Source: Rudanella lutea DSM 19387 | GTDB taxonomy: Bacteria > Bacteroidota > Bacteroidia > Cytophagales > Spirosomataceae | Assembly (NCBI RefSeq): GCF_000383955.1 | Contig: NZ_KB913013.1 | Span: 1,456,277 to 1,520,276, forward strand | DNA length: 64,000 nucleotides | Direction of reading: 5' to 3' | Part shown: positions 15,975 to 24,977 of the stretch, in pieces | Layout of the letters: the number at the start of each line of letters is the position of its first letter | How positions within the stretch are numbered: position 1 is the stretch's first letter | Notes under the pieces: generated by a model | Told to the model about the DNA's origin: nothing | What the model saw: only the letters and a program-made list of their open reading frames with translations | Database searches by the model: none | Position numbers and translations under genes: made by a program

Positions 15975-16004
15975 CCGGCTGACTTCAAGGGCGAGGTCAG
16001 CCGG
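15975..16004 (+). terminator. Intrinsic terminator after susD
   Basis: CCGGCTGAC (15975-15983) pairs perfectly with GTCAGCCGG (15996-16004), followed by a T-rich tract. It lies 13 bp after the susD stop codon and closes the susCD unit. Confidence 0.75.
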
Positions 16005-16197
16005 AACCTTTTCGTCTCTTTTTACCCACTATGCGATCGATAAACGGGTTGGTGGTCAGTGCCTGGGGCGCTGGCTACTCTTCCCGGCCCTTTTAGCAGA
16101 CAGTAGAACCAGCCGCCCGTGTGCCTCTTAGCATTATACAGGCAATACAATTGGATTCTATTCAGACTATCTCGTAAACATCCCTACGGACAATATT

Positions 16198-18909
16198 ATG
16201 TTTTCAACCATCAACGTGGCCAAACTCGGCTTTGCTTTGGCAGCCATCGCGTTTACCGGGGTCTCCTGGATCACGATGCAACAGGCCAATACGGGTAAAC
16301 CTCAGGACCCGTCGAAGACCGATAAACTGAAACTCTTGCCCGGCTTCAAGGCCGAGCACCTGTATAGCCCATCCGACAACAAGCAGGGGTCGTGGGTTTC
16401 GATGACATTTGACGACAAGGGCCGCATGATCACCTCCGATCAGTACGGCTTTTTGTATCGGCTCGAAATGCCGCCCATCGGCGCGGGCGGTACACCTAAA
16501 GTCGAAAAACTCGACGTTCCGGTAACCATTCAGCCCGGCGATACCACCAAAAACAAGGTAGGTATGGGATACGCCCAGGGCCTGCTGTACGCGTTCAACA
16601 GCCTCTACGTGATGGTGAACCACCGGGGCAACAAAGAATTTGAAAAAACGAGTGGCCTGTACCGGCTACAGGACACTAACAACGACGATAAATTCGATAA
16701 GGTAACGCTGCTCAAGCAGCTCAAAGGTGAGGGCGAACACGGCCCCCACAGCATTGTGCTGGCCCCCGACAAGCAGTCGATCTACGTGATGTGCGGTAAC
16801 TTCACCGACGTACCTGAGCTCGACGCCTACCGGTTGCCGCGCGTTTGGCAGGAAGACAACCTCTTCCCGGCCATCAAAGACCCACGCGGCCACGCGGCCG
16901 ACCGTATGGCACCGGGCGGCTGGCTCGCCAAAGTGAGCCCCGACGGCGGACGTTGGGAGTTGATGGGCGCTGGCTTCCGTAACACCTTCGACTTTGCGTT
17001 TAACGATGCGGGCGACATTTTCGGGTACGACTCCGACATGGAGTGGGACTTTGGTTTGCCCTGGTACAAGCCTACCCGTATTTGCCATGTAACGAGCGGT
17101 GCCGAGTTTGGCTGGCGTACGGCTGCATCCAACTGGTCGCCCGCGTACATGGACTGCCTGCCCGCTACGCTCAACATGGGTCAGGGCTCGCCCACGGGCG
17201 TATTTGCCGGCCGGGGCGCTCGGTTCCCGCAGAAATACCAGAAAGCGATGTATGCCTTCGACTGGAGCTTCGGCATTATGTACGCCGTGCATATGCAACC
17301 CAAAGGCGCTTCGTACAGCGCAACCGCCGAAGAGTTCATATCGGGCTCACCCTTGCCCCTTACCGATGGAATGATTGGCCCCGACGGCGCTTTGTACTTC
17401 CTGACGGGTGGCCGGCGGCTAGAGTCGGATCTGTACCGCGTTACGTACACGGGTAGCGAATCGACGGCACCCAATTCGACGGTAGCAACCGTTACCCCAG
17501 AGCACAAACTGCGCACCCAACTGGAGCAGTACCATACCGGCCCGAACCCCGCAGCAGTAGATGCCGCATGGCCGCACCTGAACCATCCCGACCGGTTTGT
17601 GCGTCATGCCGCCCGGATCGCCGTTGAGCATCAGCCCGTAGCGCAGTGGCAGGCCCGTGCTCTGGCCGAAACCGACCCGCTGCGGTTGAGCCAGGCTATG
17701 TTTGCGTTGTCGCACCACGGCGACAAGTCGCTCAAAAGCCAGATGATCAAGGCTCTGACGGGCGTAAAGTTGGGAAGCCTGAACGAAGAAGGTCAGCTAA
17801 ACGTGCTACGCGCGCTCGAACTGGTCAGCACTCGGTTTGGCTTGCCCGAAGGCCCCGACCGCGACCGCGTAATTGCCCTGCTCAACCCGCTTTACCCGGC
17901 CAAAACTGTCGATCTCAACCGCTCGTATTCTCGCTTGCTCGTATCGCTCGAAGCACCGGGCGTGGTTGAAAAAACCATGAAGCTGATGGCCCTGAAAGAC
18001 GAGGGCGGTAAAAATGCTGTGGGTGGCGAAACCGTGACGGCTTCCAGCGACCTGATCATGCGCAACCCGCAATACGGTCTCGACATTGCCCGGATGCTGG
18101 AGAAATTCCCGCCCGCCCAGCAAACCTACTACGCAACCATGCTCAGCAGCGCCAAAACTGGCTGGACACCCGCCCTGCGCGATACGTACTTCCAGTGGTT
18201 CAAAAATGCGTTTAATTTCCAGGGCGGTCGCAGCTACGTCGGCTTTATCGACAAAGCCCGCAAGCTGGCCCTCGCCCACGTGCCCAAAGAGCAGTTTGAG
18301 AAATACAACAAAATGTCGGGTGCCGACCTGCTCACCAGCTCAGGCAATGACCTGGCCCTGAGCTACACCCCCAAAGGGCCCGGCCGCCGGTGGGAACTGG
18401 ATGCCGCCCTGGCCGCTATCGACACGGCCATGACCAACCGCGATTTTGACCGGGGCAAGAAAATCTACGCGGCCGTGTTGTGCGCCCGTTGCCACAGTAT
18501 GCAGGGCGAAGGCGGTGATATTGGCCCCGACCTGACTCAGCTCGGCACCCGGTTCTCGAACAAAGACATGCTCGAAGCCATCATGATGCCCAACAAGGCC
18601 ATTTCGGACCAGTACGCGGCCACCATTTTTACGCTCAAAAACGGGCAGTCGGTCGTGGGTCGGTTGGTGAGTGAAGACAAGGCCAACTACTCGGTTTCGC
18701 AGAACCCGTTTGCCGCCGACCAACTGCGAAAAATTCCGAAGAAAGACGTAGTCAACAAGAAGTATTCGACGGAGTCAATCATGTTGCCCGGCCTGATCAA
18801 CAGCCTCAACCCCGACGAACTACGCGACCTGATGGCTTACCTAAAAGCGGGCGGCAAGTCGGACCACGCGTTGTTTAAAGCGGCCAGCCCCGGCAACGGC
18901 GGCAAATAA
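16198..18909 (+). CDS. Haem-binding beta-propeller/HEAT/cytochrome c protein
   Basis: A 903-residue exported protein with a signal or anchor segment at residues 8-24. The N-terminal part (about 35-420) has propeller-like repeats of the membrane-bound dehydrogenase/PQQ-glucose-dehydrogenase type (MTFDDKGRMITSDQYGFLYRL, RDPRGHAADRMAPGG). A helical HEAT-like stretch follows (about 440-720), then a C-terminal class I cytochrome c with CARCH at 762-766 (haem c) and an axial Met expected in the MMPNKAISDQY region. This domain order is the PVC-type haem-binding protein also found in planctomycetes. A role in periplasmic sugar oxidation with electrons passing to haem is inferred from the fold and the neighbouring DUF1080 gene; the reaction is unknown. 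Confidence 0.8.
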   Translation: MFSTINVAKLGFALAAIAFTGVSWITMQQANTGKPQDPSKTDKLKLLPGFKAEHLYSPSDNKQGSWVSMTFDDKGRMITSDQYGFLYRLEMPPIGAGGTPKVEKLDVPVTIQPGDTTKNKVGMGYAQGLLYAFNSLYVMVNHRGNKEFEKTSGLYRLQDTNNDDKFDKVTLLKQLKGEGEHGPHSIVLAPDKQSIYVMCGNFTDVPELDAYRLPRVWQEDNLFPAIKDPRGHAADRMAPGGWLAKVSPDGGRWELMGAGFRNTFDFAFNDAGDIFGYDSDMEWDFGLPWYKPTRICHVTSGAEFGWRTAASNWSPAYMDCLPATLNMGQGSPTGVFAGRGARFPQKYQKAMYAFDWSFGIMYAVHMQPKGASYSATAEEFISGSPLPLTDGMIGPDGALYFLTGGRRLESDLYRVTYTGSESTAPNSTVATVTPEHKLRTQLEQYHTGPNPAAVDAAWPHLNHPDRFVRHAARIAVEHQPVAQWQARALAETDPLRLSQAMFALSHHGDKSLKSQMIKALTGVKLGSLNEEGQLNVLRALELVSTRFGLPEGPDRDRVIALLNPLYPAKTVDLNRSYSRLLVSLEAPGVVEKTMKLMALKDEGGKNAVGGETVTASSDLIMRNPQYGLDIARMLEKFPPAQQTYYATMLSSAKTGWTPALRDTYFQWFKNAFNFQGGRSYVGFIDKARKLALAHVPKEQFEKYNKMSGADLLTSSGNDLALSYTPKGPGRRWELDAALAAIDTAMTNRDFDRGKKIYAAVLCARCHSMQGEGGDIGPDLTQLGTRFSNKDMLEAIMMPNKAISDQYAATIFTLKNGQSVVGRLVSEDKANYSVSQNPFAADQLRKIPKKDVVNKKYSTESIMLPGLINSLNPDELRDLMAYLKAGGKSDHALFKAASPGNGGK

Positions 18910-18923
18910 TTTCTTCATTTACA

Positions 18924-18964
18924 GCGTACCGATTAAGCTAACCCCTTGATCGGTACGCCTTTTT
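18924..18964 (+). terminator. Intrinsic terminator
   Basis: GCGTACCGAT (18924-18933) pairs perfectly with ATCGGTACGC (18949-18958), followed by CTTTTT. It lies between the haem protein gene and the DUF1080 gene, so the two may be only partly co-transcribed. Confidence 0.75.
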
Positions 18965-18994
18965 AAATCCCTAACAACCTGCATCATCCTGATC

Positions 18995-19768
18995 ATGCTC
19001 CGACGCAACACCTTACCCTGCCTGCTGTTGGCCCTGTGCCTTTCGGGCCCGCTGGCTCTGCCCAGCCTGGCTCAGAAGGCAAAAAAAGAAAAAGGCTTTA
19101 CCTCCATCTTCAACGGCAAAAACCTCGACGGCTGGGATGCCGACCCCAACTACTGGCGGGTAGAAGACGGCATTCTGGTGGGCGAAATAACACCCGACAA
19201 ACTCCTCAAAACCAACAACTTCATTATCTGGAAAGGGGGTGAGCCGGGCGATTTTGAGTTTAAAGGCGAATTCAACATCACCGAGTCGGGCAACTCCGGT
19301 ATCAACTACCGTAGCGAGCGCCTGACAGACGTACCGTTTGCGCTACGTGGCTATCAGGCCGACATCGACGGCCGCCGGATGTGGACCGGCCAGAATTACG
19401 AAGAACGTCGACGCACCACCCTGGCCTACCGGGGCGAAAAAGCGACGATCAACTCGTTTGCCGGCGATGCATCGCCCGAGGCTATTCGCAGTAAGGTGGC
19501 CCGCAATGCCTGGACCGGCCGCACCGTAACCGGCTCGTTTGGTACGTCGGACTCGCTCAAAAACTTTGTCAAACCGGGCGAGTGGAACACCATCCGAATT
19601 GTGGCTAAGGGTAATACGCTGCGGCACTACGTCAACGACATTCTGATGAGTGAGGTTGTCGACGAAGATACCGTCAATGGCAAAGCCAAAGGGCTGCTGG
19701 GCATACAGGTGCACGTGGGCCCACCGATGAAAGTACAGTACCGTAACCTGATGCTGAAAAAACTGTGA
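18995..19768 (+). CDS. DUF1080 protein, 3-keto-disaccharide hydrolase-like
   Basis: A 257-residue secreted protein with a signal peptide ending at LAQ (about residue 27). One DUF1080 (PF06439) concanavalin-like domain fills the rest: FTSIFNGKNLDGWDADPNYWRVEDGILVGE, GDFEFKGEFNITESGNSGINYRSE, GEWNTIRIVAKGNTLRHYVND and GLLGIQVHVGPPMKVQYRNL. DUF1080 proteins from Bacteroides have been described as hydrolysing 3-keto-glycosides, and the family name reflects this. The stop overlaps the GTG start of the next gene by 4 bp (GTGA), so the two are translationally coupled. A second, more distant paralogue is at 42357. Confidence 0.82.
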   Translation: MLRRNTLPCLLLALCLSGPLALPSLAQKAKKEKGFTSIFNGKNLDGWDADPNYWRVEDGILVGEITPDKLLKTNNFIIWKGGEPGDFEFKGEFNITESGNSGINYRSERLTDVPFALRGYQADIDGRRMWTGQNYEERRRTTLAYRGEKATINSFAGDASPEAIRSKVARNAWTGRTVTGSFGTSDSLKNFVKPGEWNTIRIVAKGNTLRHYVNDILMSEVVDEDTVNGKAKGLLGIQVHVGPPMKVQYRNLMLKKL

Positions 19769-20826
19769 CCCGCCCTCTCTGGACCGACAAGATCTCGCAC
19801 CCCGCCCAGCTGGGGGGCATCGAAACCTCCATTCTCGATAATGGCCCCGGCCGGGGCTCGCGCATTGCCTGGATCAATACGGGCACGGGCCTCCGTTTTA
19901 AAATGGTGCTCGACCGGTCGATGGACATCGTGGAAGCGTTCTACAACGAGCATAGCCTGGCCTGGCTGAGTCATGGGGGTATTACCACCCCCGAACCGGC
20001 CATCAACCACGGCATCGACTGGCTCCGTACCTTCCCTGGCGGGCTACTGACCACCTGCGGGTTATCCAACGTGGGTGGCCCGAACGAAGACGCCCACGGC
20101 CAACGGGGCCTGCACGGCCGAATCAGCAACCTCCCCGCCGAACTCGAATCCGTTGTACAACCCGACCCTGTGCTGGGTCATATGGGCTGGAGCATAAGCG
20201 GACGCATGCGCGAGTCGCAGGTATTTGGGCCTACTCTCGAACTGAAGCGCACCGTGTCGGGCGAGTTGGGCAAGGCCGTAATTTATCTGGAGGATACGGT
20301 CATTAACCGGGGCAATACACCCGCCCCGCACATGCTGTTGTACCACCTTAATTTCGGCTGGCCGCTCGTCGACGAAGGCACCCGGATTCTGGCCAAAGGC
20401 AACTGGCAGGCGCGCCCCGACGATATGAGCCGCGCCCTTTTCAATCCCGACAACGACTATCAAACCTGCCCCCCTCCGCTCGACACCCATAGCGGTACGG
20501 GCGAAGGAGCCGCCTTTATCAACCCCACGCCCAACGCCGAAGGGCAGTGTACAACGGGGCTGTATAACCCCCGGCTGGGGCTGGCGGTAGCCGTTCAGTT
20601 TGAGAAGGAACAACTGCCCTGGCTCACCAACTGGCAACACTGGGGCAAAGGAGAATACGTAACGGGCCTCGAACCCGGCACCCACCCGCCCATTGGACAG
20701 GCGCAGGCCCGCGAGGAGGGTACACTCATCTTTTTGGAGCCCGGCGCGCAAAAAAACTACCGTTTAAAAATCGAAATCCTGACCGATCAAGTAGCAATTG
20801 AGCCCTGGCTCGCTTTGAACGGGTAA
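19765..20826 (+). CDS. DUF4432 aldose-epimerase-like protein
   Basis: A 353-residue cytosolic-looking protein (no signal) starting with GTG, overlapping the DUF1080 stop by 4 bp. It is a DUF4432 protein with the galactose-mutarotase-like beta-sandwich fold: GSRIAWINTGTGLRFKMVLDRSMDI, TFPGGLLTTCGLSNVGGP, GLHGRISNLPAE, HMLLYHLNFGWPLVDEG and LGLAVAVQFEKEQLPWLTNWQHW. The conserved His and Glu positions of aldose mutarotases appear to be kept in HGRI and GLEPG. It probably converts anomers or epimers of a sugar or keto sugar made by its neighbours. The substrate is unknown. Confidence 0.75.
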   Translation: MTRPLWTDKISHPAQLGGIETSILDNGPGRGSRIAWINTGTGLRFKMVLDRSMDIVEAFYNEHSLAWLSHGGITTPEPAINHGIDWLRTFPGGLLTTCGLSNVGGPNEDAHGQRGLHGRISNLPAELESVVQPDPVLGHMGWSISGRMRESQVFGPTLELKRTVSGELGKAVIYLEDTVINRGNTPAPHMLLYHLNFGWPLVDEGTRILAKGNWQARPDDMSRALFNPDNDYQTCPPPLDTHSGTGEGAAFINPTPNAEGQCTTGLYNPRLGLAVAVQFEKEQLPWLTNWQHWGKGEYVTGLEPGTHPPIGQAQAREEGTLIFLEPGAQKNYRLKIEILTDQVAIEPWLALNG

Positions 20827-20881
20827 ACGTCCGTCTTACCCCAAAAACCTGTTTTTTTGATTGACTAACCATACAACCTTT

Positions 20882-22105
20882 ATGCAAACTGCAACAGCGC
20901 ACAGCCTGGCCGAAAAAGCCCTCGAACAAGGCAAAGGCATTTTACGCCTGGCCCCCACCTGGGTACCCCGGTCATTTTGCGTGCCCGGCCGACGCATCAA
21001 ACTTCACCCCGACGATTATTACGTACTCGGTGGCAACCGGGGCGGTATCGACGAACGGTGGTTATCATCCACCACACCAGCCAAAAATGGCCCCCTCACC
21101 GGCGAACACGAAGGCCTGAGCAAGGTCGTTTTCAACGATGGCACTCAGGAGGTGCAGTTTCTGCTGAAAGACGCCGTTGATGAACTTAAGGGCGCCCTCA
21201 TTGGCGACCGGCTCTGGAACGGATACCAGTCGTGGCCGATGTACTCGAAGTTTTTCGACAATATGGGTCCCCTGCCCCACCATGTGCACCACAACGATGA
21301 GCAGGCGGCACTTACGGGCCAGTTGGGGAAGCCCGAGGCCTACTATTTCCCGCCCCAGCTAAACAACCACGGGGGCGACTTTCCGTACACGTTCATCGGC
21401 ATTGCGCCCGGCACCAGCAAAGAGCAGATCAAAGAGTGCCTGATGAATTTTACCAAGGGCGACAACAAGATCACCAATTACTCGATGGCCTACCGGCTTG
21501 AGCCGGGCACCGGCTGGGATGTGCCGCCGGGTTTGCTCCACGCCCCCGGTAGCATGTGTACCTACGAGCCCCAGAAAGCATCGGACATTTTCGCCATGTA
21601 CCAGTCGCTGGTCAACGAGGCTATTGTGCCGGAAGAATTGCTCTGGAATGGTACCCCTCAGGACCGCATCGGCGATTACGATCTGCTGATGGATGCAATC
21701 GACTGGGAGCTGAACACCGACCCCAATATGATGGCAAACCGCTACATGGTGCCGGTGCCCGTGCGCGACGAAGCCGAGATGGCTGCCGAAGGATACCGCG
21801 AGGTGTGGGTTTGCTACAAATCAGACGCGTTTAGCGCCAAAGAACTGACTGTGCTCCCCGGCCAAACCGTAACCATCCGCGATAGTGCCGCCTATGGTCT
21901 GATTATGATGCAGGGACACGGCAAAATGGGTGTCTGGAATGTGGAGACACCCGCCCTGATCCGGTACGGTCAGTTGACCAATGACGAGTTTTTTGTGAGC
22001 GAACAAGCTGCTCAGGAAGGCGTCACGATCACCAACTACTCATCGACCGATCCGCTCGTGATGCTCAAGCACTTCGGACCCGAAAACCCAGACTTAACCT
22101 TGTAG
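20882..22105 (+). CDS. Cupin-type sugar isomerase-like protein, uncertain function
   Basis: About 407 residues from the ATG at 20882 (MQTATAHSLAEKAL); the TTG at 20861 is an unlikely start. The middle carries a mannose-6-phosphate-isomerase-like cupin site: GPLPHHVHHNDEQAALTG supplies the His-rich metal ligands, LEPGTGWDVPPGLLHAPGS the second motif, and VLPGQTVTIRDSAAYGLIMMQGHGKMGVW the C-terminal barrel. It has no signal peptide. I recognise the bicupin fold but not a named enzyme. Its place between DUF4432 and a TIM-barrel isomerase suggests it isomerises an intermediate of the same pathway. Confidence 0.65.
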   Translation: MQTATAHSLAEKALEQGKGILRLAPTWVPRSFCVPGRRIKLHPDDYYVLGGNRGGIDERWLSSTTPAKNGPLTGEHEGLSKVVFNDGTQEVQFLLKDAVDELKGALIGDRLWNGYQSWPMYSKFFDNMGPLPHHVHHNDEQAALTGQLGKPEAYYFPPQLNNHGGDFPYTFIGIAPGTSKEQIKECLMNFTKGDNKITNYSMAYRLEPGTGWDVPPGLLHAPGSMCTYEPQKASDIFAMYQSLVNEAIVPEELLWNGTPQDRIGDYDLLMDAIDWELNTDPNMMANRYMVPVPVRDEAEMAAEGYREVWVCYKSDAFSAKELTVLPGQTVTIRDSAAYGLIMMQGHGKMGVWNVETPALIRYGQLTNDEFFVSEQAAQEGVTITNYSSTDPLVMLKHFGPENPDLTL

Positions 22106-22209
22106 TTTCCAGCTTTCTGTTTACAGTTTTCAGTGCTCAGGCTAGTCAGCATAACGCGCGAGAGCCAGTCGGCATCAACTGTAAACTGAAAACCGTAAAC
22201 TGTAAACTC
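22104..22209. repeat. Heptad inverted repeat, TACAGTT type
   Basis: The left arm reads in sevens TTTCCAG, CTTTCTG, TTTACAG, TTTTCAG (from 22106). The right arm, on the opposite strand, reads TACAGTT, TACGGTT, TTCAGTT, TACAGTT (22177-22204). The arms are imperfect complements around about 40 bp. The element starts just before the cupin stop codon (22103-22105) and ends 13 bp before the next start codon. Confidence 0.7.
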
Positions 22210-22221
22210 TAAATCAAAACC

Positions 22222-23247
22222 ATGAATAACTACCCCAAACTTCACAACGCCACCTGGCCCGGACTCGTCGGTAAAGGCCCCGATTCTGAGCCCATCATTC
22301 CATTCGATACCATGCTCCAGATGACCGCAGCCGCTGAGGTCGACGGGGTTAAATTCGACGGGGTTGATCTGGGCCTGATCGGGCCGCATGTCGACATCGA
22401 AAGCTCCGACGACGATATCAAGCGGCTGGGCGATAAAATTGCCTCCCACAATCTGGTTGTTGGCTCGCTGGTAGCCCCTATCTGGGGTGGCCCCGTGCTG
22501 GGTAGCGATGCCGACCGCGCTCACTTCCTCGACATGGTACGCAAAGCCTGCCACTTCGGTAAAGTGCTGCGCGGTATGGGCATGCGCCCCAGCGGAGTAA
22601 TCCGGGTCGACTCGGCCAGTTCGCCCCAGCAGTGGGATGCCGACCCGGTGGGCAACACCAAACTGATTGCCGAGACCTTCCGGGCCGCCTGCGACATTGC
22701 CGCCGAATACGGTGAGCAGATTGCCGCCGAGGGCGAAATTTGCTGGGCAGGTATGCACAGCTGGCGTGCCATGCTCGACACGCTTCAGCAGGTCGATCGG
22801 CCCAATATGGGTTTCCAGGCCGACATGTCGCACACCTTGCTGTACACGATGGGCTACAACCGGGAGCAGGACCGGATTCTGCCCGAAGGCTACGACTGGC
22901 AGGATCGGCAGGTGCTGACCGATGCGCTCAAGACCCTGACCGACGCCCTCCGCCCCTGGACCATCGACTTCCACGTGGCCCAGAACGACGGTACCGTATT
23001 CGGGTCGGGCTCACACGACAAAACCGGGCGTCACTGCCAGGCCCTCGACCCCAACGGCAAACTCGATGTAGCCAATGATGCCGGGTTCTGGCTGCGCGAC
23101 GAAAACGGAAACCTGACCAAGAAAATGCGGCATATCTGCTGGGACGGCTGTATGTTCCCCAACGACGTAATGAACAACCAGCAGACCTGGAACGATATTC
23201 TGGCCACCATGATCAAAGTCCGTGAAAAACACGGCTGGCAAGAGTAG
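22222..23247 (+). CDS. TIM-barrel sugar isomerase/epimerase (xylose isomerase-like)
   Basis: A 341-residue cytosolic protein of the xylose-isomerase-like/AP endonuclease 2 TIM-barrel superfamily. Key segments are VDGVKFDGVDLGLIGPHVD, GVIRVDSASSPQQWD, AAEGEICWAGMHSW (metal-binding Glu), MGFQADMSHTLLYTMGY (metal-binding Asp/His) and TIDFHVAQNDGTVFGSGSHDKTGRHC (His/Asp). Such enzymes include 2-keto-inositol dehydratase, ketose epimerases and the 3-keto-C-glycoside lyases. Four likely metal ligands are present, so it is probably active. The neighbouring Gfo/Idh/MocA dehydrogenase is a natural supplier of a keto-sugar substrate. Confidence 0.78.
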   Translation: MNNYPKLHNATWPGLVGKGPDSEPIIPFDTMLQMTAAAEVDGVKFDGVDLGLIGPHVDIESSDDDIKRLGDKIASHNLVVGSLVAPIWGGPVLGSDADRAHFLDMVRKACHFGKVLRGMGMRPSGVIRVDSASSPQQWDADPVGNTKLIAETFRAACDIAAEYGEQIAAEGEICWAGMHSWRAMLDTLQQVDRPNMGFQADMSHTLLYTMGYNREQDRILPEGYDWQDRQVLTDALKTLTDALRPWTIDFHVAQNDGTVFGSGSHDKTGRHCQALDPNGKLDVANDAGFWLRDENGNLTKKMRHICWDGCMFPNDVMNNQQTWNDILATMIKVREKHGWQE

Positions 23248-23376
23248 AGCCGCAACACCTTGCGGCTCCTGAGCACAAGCCCGCGTCTCCCGAACGCAAG
23301 CAACAGCGTGCGGGTCCTGAGACCACGTCAAAACATGTAAAATGCCAGCCCTGAGACGCCACCCACGTTGCGTCTC
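23248..23376. repeat. Array of three GC-rich hairpins
   Basis: Starting directly after the isomerase stop codon: AGCCGCA/TGCGGCT (23248-23254 with 23261-23267), CCCGC/GCGGG with an inner ACGC/GCGT (23280-23314), and GAGACGC/GCGTCTC (23353-23359 with 23370-23376). On the minus strand the units resemble each other (a CTCAGG run plus a GAGACGC-like arm), suggesting one repeated palindromic element. There is no T-tract. Confidence 0.6.
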
Positions 23377-23396
23377 TACAAACACATAAACCATCA

Positions 23397-24560
23397 ATGT
23401 CTGCCAAAAAAGACCTTCGAATTGGATTGATTGGTACCGGATTTATGGGTCGTACCCACTCAAACGGTTACCGCCGAGTACCCAATTTCTTCCCGCAGCT
23501 CGCCTACAATCCGGTACTGAAAGCCGTTTGTTCGCGCAACCGCGAGAAAGTACAAGCCTTTGCCGATCAGTGGGGGTACGAGTCAGTGGAGACCGACTGG
23601 CGCGCCCTCATCGCCCGCGATGATATCGATGCCGTCGACATTTGTACGCCCAACGATTCGCACGCTGAGATCGCCATTGCCGCAGCCGAAGCGGGCAAAA
23701 TGATTCTGTGCGAAAAACCCCTCGCCCGCAACGTAGCCGAGGCTCAGCAAATGGTAGATGCCGCCGAGAAAGCCGGGGTTCAAACTACCGTTTGGTACAA
23801 CTACCGCCGGATTCCGGCCGTAATGCTCGCCAAACAAATTGTGGATTCGGGTAAGTTGGGCAAAATCTTCCATTACCGGGCCAACTTCCTGCAAGACTGG
23901 ACCATCAGTGCCGATGTACCACAGGGCGGTACCGGCACCTGGCGTATGGACGTCGATGCGGCCGGTTCGGGTGTAACGGGCGACTTGCTGGCGCACTGCA
24001 TCGACACGGCTATGTGGCTCAACGGGGCCATCAGCGACGTGTCGGCCGTGACCGAAACCTTCGTGAAAGAGCGGATGCATCAGCTCACCGGCAAGGTGCA
24101 GCCCGTTGGTATCGACGATGCTTGTATTTTCCACTGCCACTTTGCCAATGGCTCGCTCGGTTTGTTCGAGTCGACGCGCTACGCCCGGGGCCACAAAGCC
24201 TTATACACCTTTGAAATCAACGGCGAACACGCGTCGATCCGCTGGGATTTGCACGACCTGAACCGCCTGGAGTACTTCGACCACTCCGATGAGTCGATTG
24301 TGCGGGGCTGGCGTTCGATTCACGTGACCGACGGTGACCAACCCTACATGGACAAGTGGTGGGTGCCCGGCCTCGGCATTGGCTACGAACACAGCTTTAT
24401 CCATCAGGTGGCCGATTTCCTCAAGAGCCTCGAAACGGGCGAGCCTTGCTCACCCAATTTCCGCGACGCACTGGAGACCCAGAAGGTCTGTGAAGCCGTG
24501 ATCGACTCGGCCAACACACGGAGCTGGAAAGACACCGGCGTTCAGACGTTTACGATGTAA
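23397..24560 (+). CDS. Gfo/Idh/MocA-family sugar dehydrogenase
   Basis: A 387-residue cytosolic NAD(P)-dependent oxidoreductase. It has the Rossmann start [28 protein letters not shown], and the EKP motif [10 protein letters not shown] (catalytic-site Lys107). The C-terminal domain carries the substrate motif [14 protein letters not shown] (GD..xHxxD). Relatives oxidise inositol, glucose or the 3-OH of glucosides; ThuB of rhizobial trehalose use is in this superfamily, and a ThuA gene follows at 28464. The enzyme probably makes the keto sugar handled by the adjacent TIM-barrel and DUF4432/cupin proteins; that link is inferred. Confidence 0.82.
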   Translation: MSAKKDLRIGLIGTGFMGRTHSNGYRRVPNFFPQLAYNPVLKAVCSRNREKVQAFADQWGYESVETDWRALIARDDIDAVDICTPNDSHAEIAIAAAEAGKMILCEKPLARNVAEAQQMVDAAEKAGVQTTVWYNYRRIPAVMLAKQIVDSGKLGKIFHYRANFLQDWTISADVPQGGTGTWRMDVDAAGSGVTGDLLAHCIDTAMWLNGAISDVSAVTETFVKERMHQLTGKVQPVGIDDACIFHCHFANGSLGLFESTRYARGHKALYTFEINGEHASIRWDLHDLNRLEYFDHSDESIVRGWRSIHVTDGDQPYMDKWWVPGLGIGYEHSFIHQVADFLKSLETGEPCSPNFRDALETQKVCEAVIDSANTRSWKDTGVQTFTM

Positions 24561-24576
24561 GTAATGAAGCAGAATT

Positions 24577-24678
24577 CAGCACTGGACATTCGGACTTCAG
24601 ACACTGGACATTAGACTTACTACCTTTAGATATGGAGGTCTAACGTCTAATGTCCAACATCTAATGTCCAGTACTGAG
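24577..24678. repeat. Heptad inverted repeat, GGACATT type, copy 1
   Basis: A 102-bp imperfect palindrome. The left arm reads ACTGGAC, ATTCGGAC, TTCAGAC, ACTGGAC, ATTAGAC (24581-24616). The right arm reads GTCTAAC, GTCTAAT, GTCCAAC, ATCTAAT, GTCCAGT (24638-24672). It is homologous throughout to the element at 50989-51083, which has one heptamer (GTCTAAC) fewer in the right arm. It lies just after the Gfo/Idh/MocA gene. Confidence 0.85.
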
Positions 24679-24690
24679 GAAGCAGAATTA

Positions 24691-24784
24691 AATGTAAAAT
24701 GAACAAGGTAAAATGTACAATGAAAGAGCTGACTGTCAGCAGGTAGCCCAATTATCCATTGTCCATTGCACATTATTCATTCAT
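24691..24784. repeat. Heptad inverted repeat, AATGNNN type
   Basis: The left arm in sevens is AATGTAA, AATGAAC, AAGGTAA, AATGTAC, AATGAAA (24691-24725). The right arm is CATTGTC, CATTGCA, CATTATT, CATTCAT (24757-24784). The arms are reverse complements in pattern, with a CTGACTGTCAG palindrome (24729-24739) near the centre. It follows the GGACATT-type repeat directly. Confidence 0.8.
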
Positions 24785-24815
24785 TTAATCTGAGCGAAAA
24801 CACAGTTTAAACAGC

Positions 24816-24861
24816 GTAGGACAGGTTTGCAGGAGACACCATCTCTACAAGCCTGTCCTAC
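24816..24861. repeat. Stem-loop GTAGGACAGG
   Basis: GTAGGACAGG and its complement CCTGTCCTAC bound a 46-bp near-palindrome whose inner parts also pair (TTTGCAGGAGA against TCTCTACAAG, with mismatches). It is the third palindrome in the 417-bp space before the ABC transporter. There is no T-tract. Nothing else is visible in the remaining 100 bp apart from repeated ATTCGT words near 24930-24970. Confidence 0.7.
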
Positions 24862-24977
24862 AGCTATTTGAGGGGCCGGAACAGCCCGGTTGGCTAAATT
24901 TTTGAAAGAAATCCAGACCAATCCGTTGCATTCGTCCGATTCGTGCTTCTATTTGTAGAATTCGTATTCTTTTTTGT

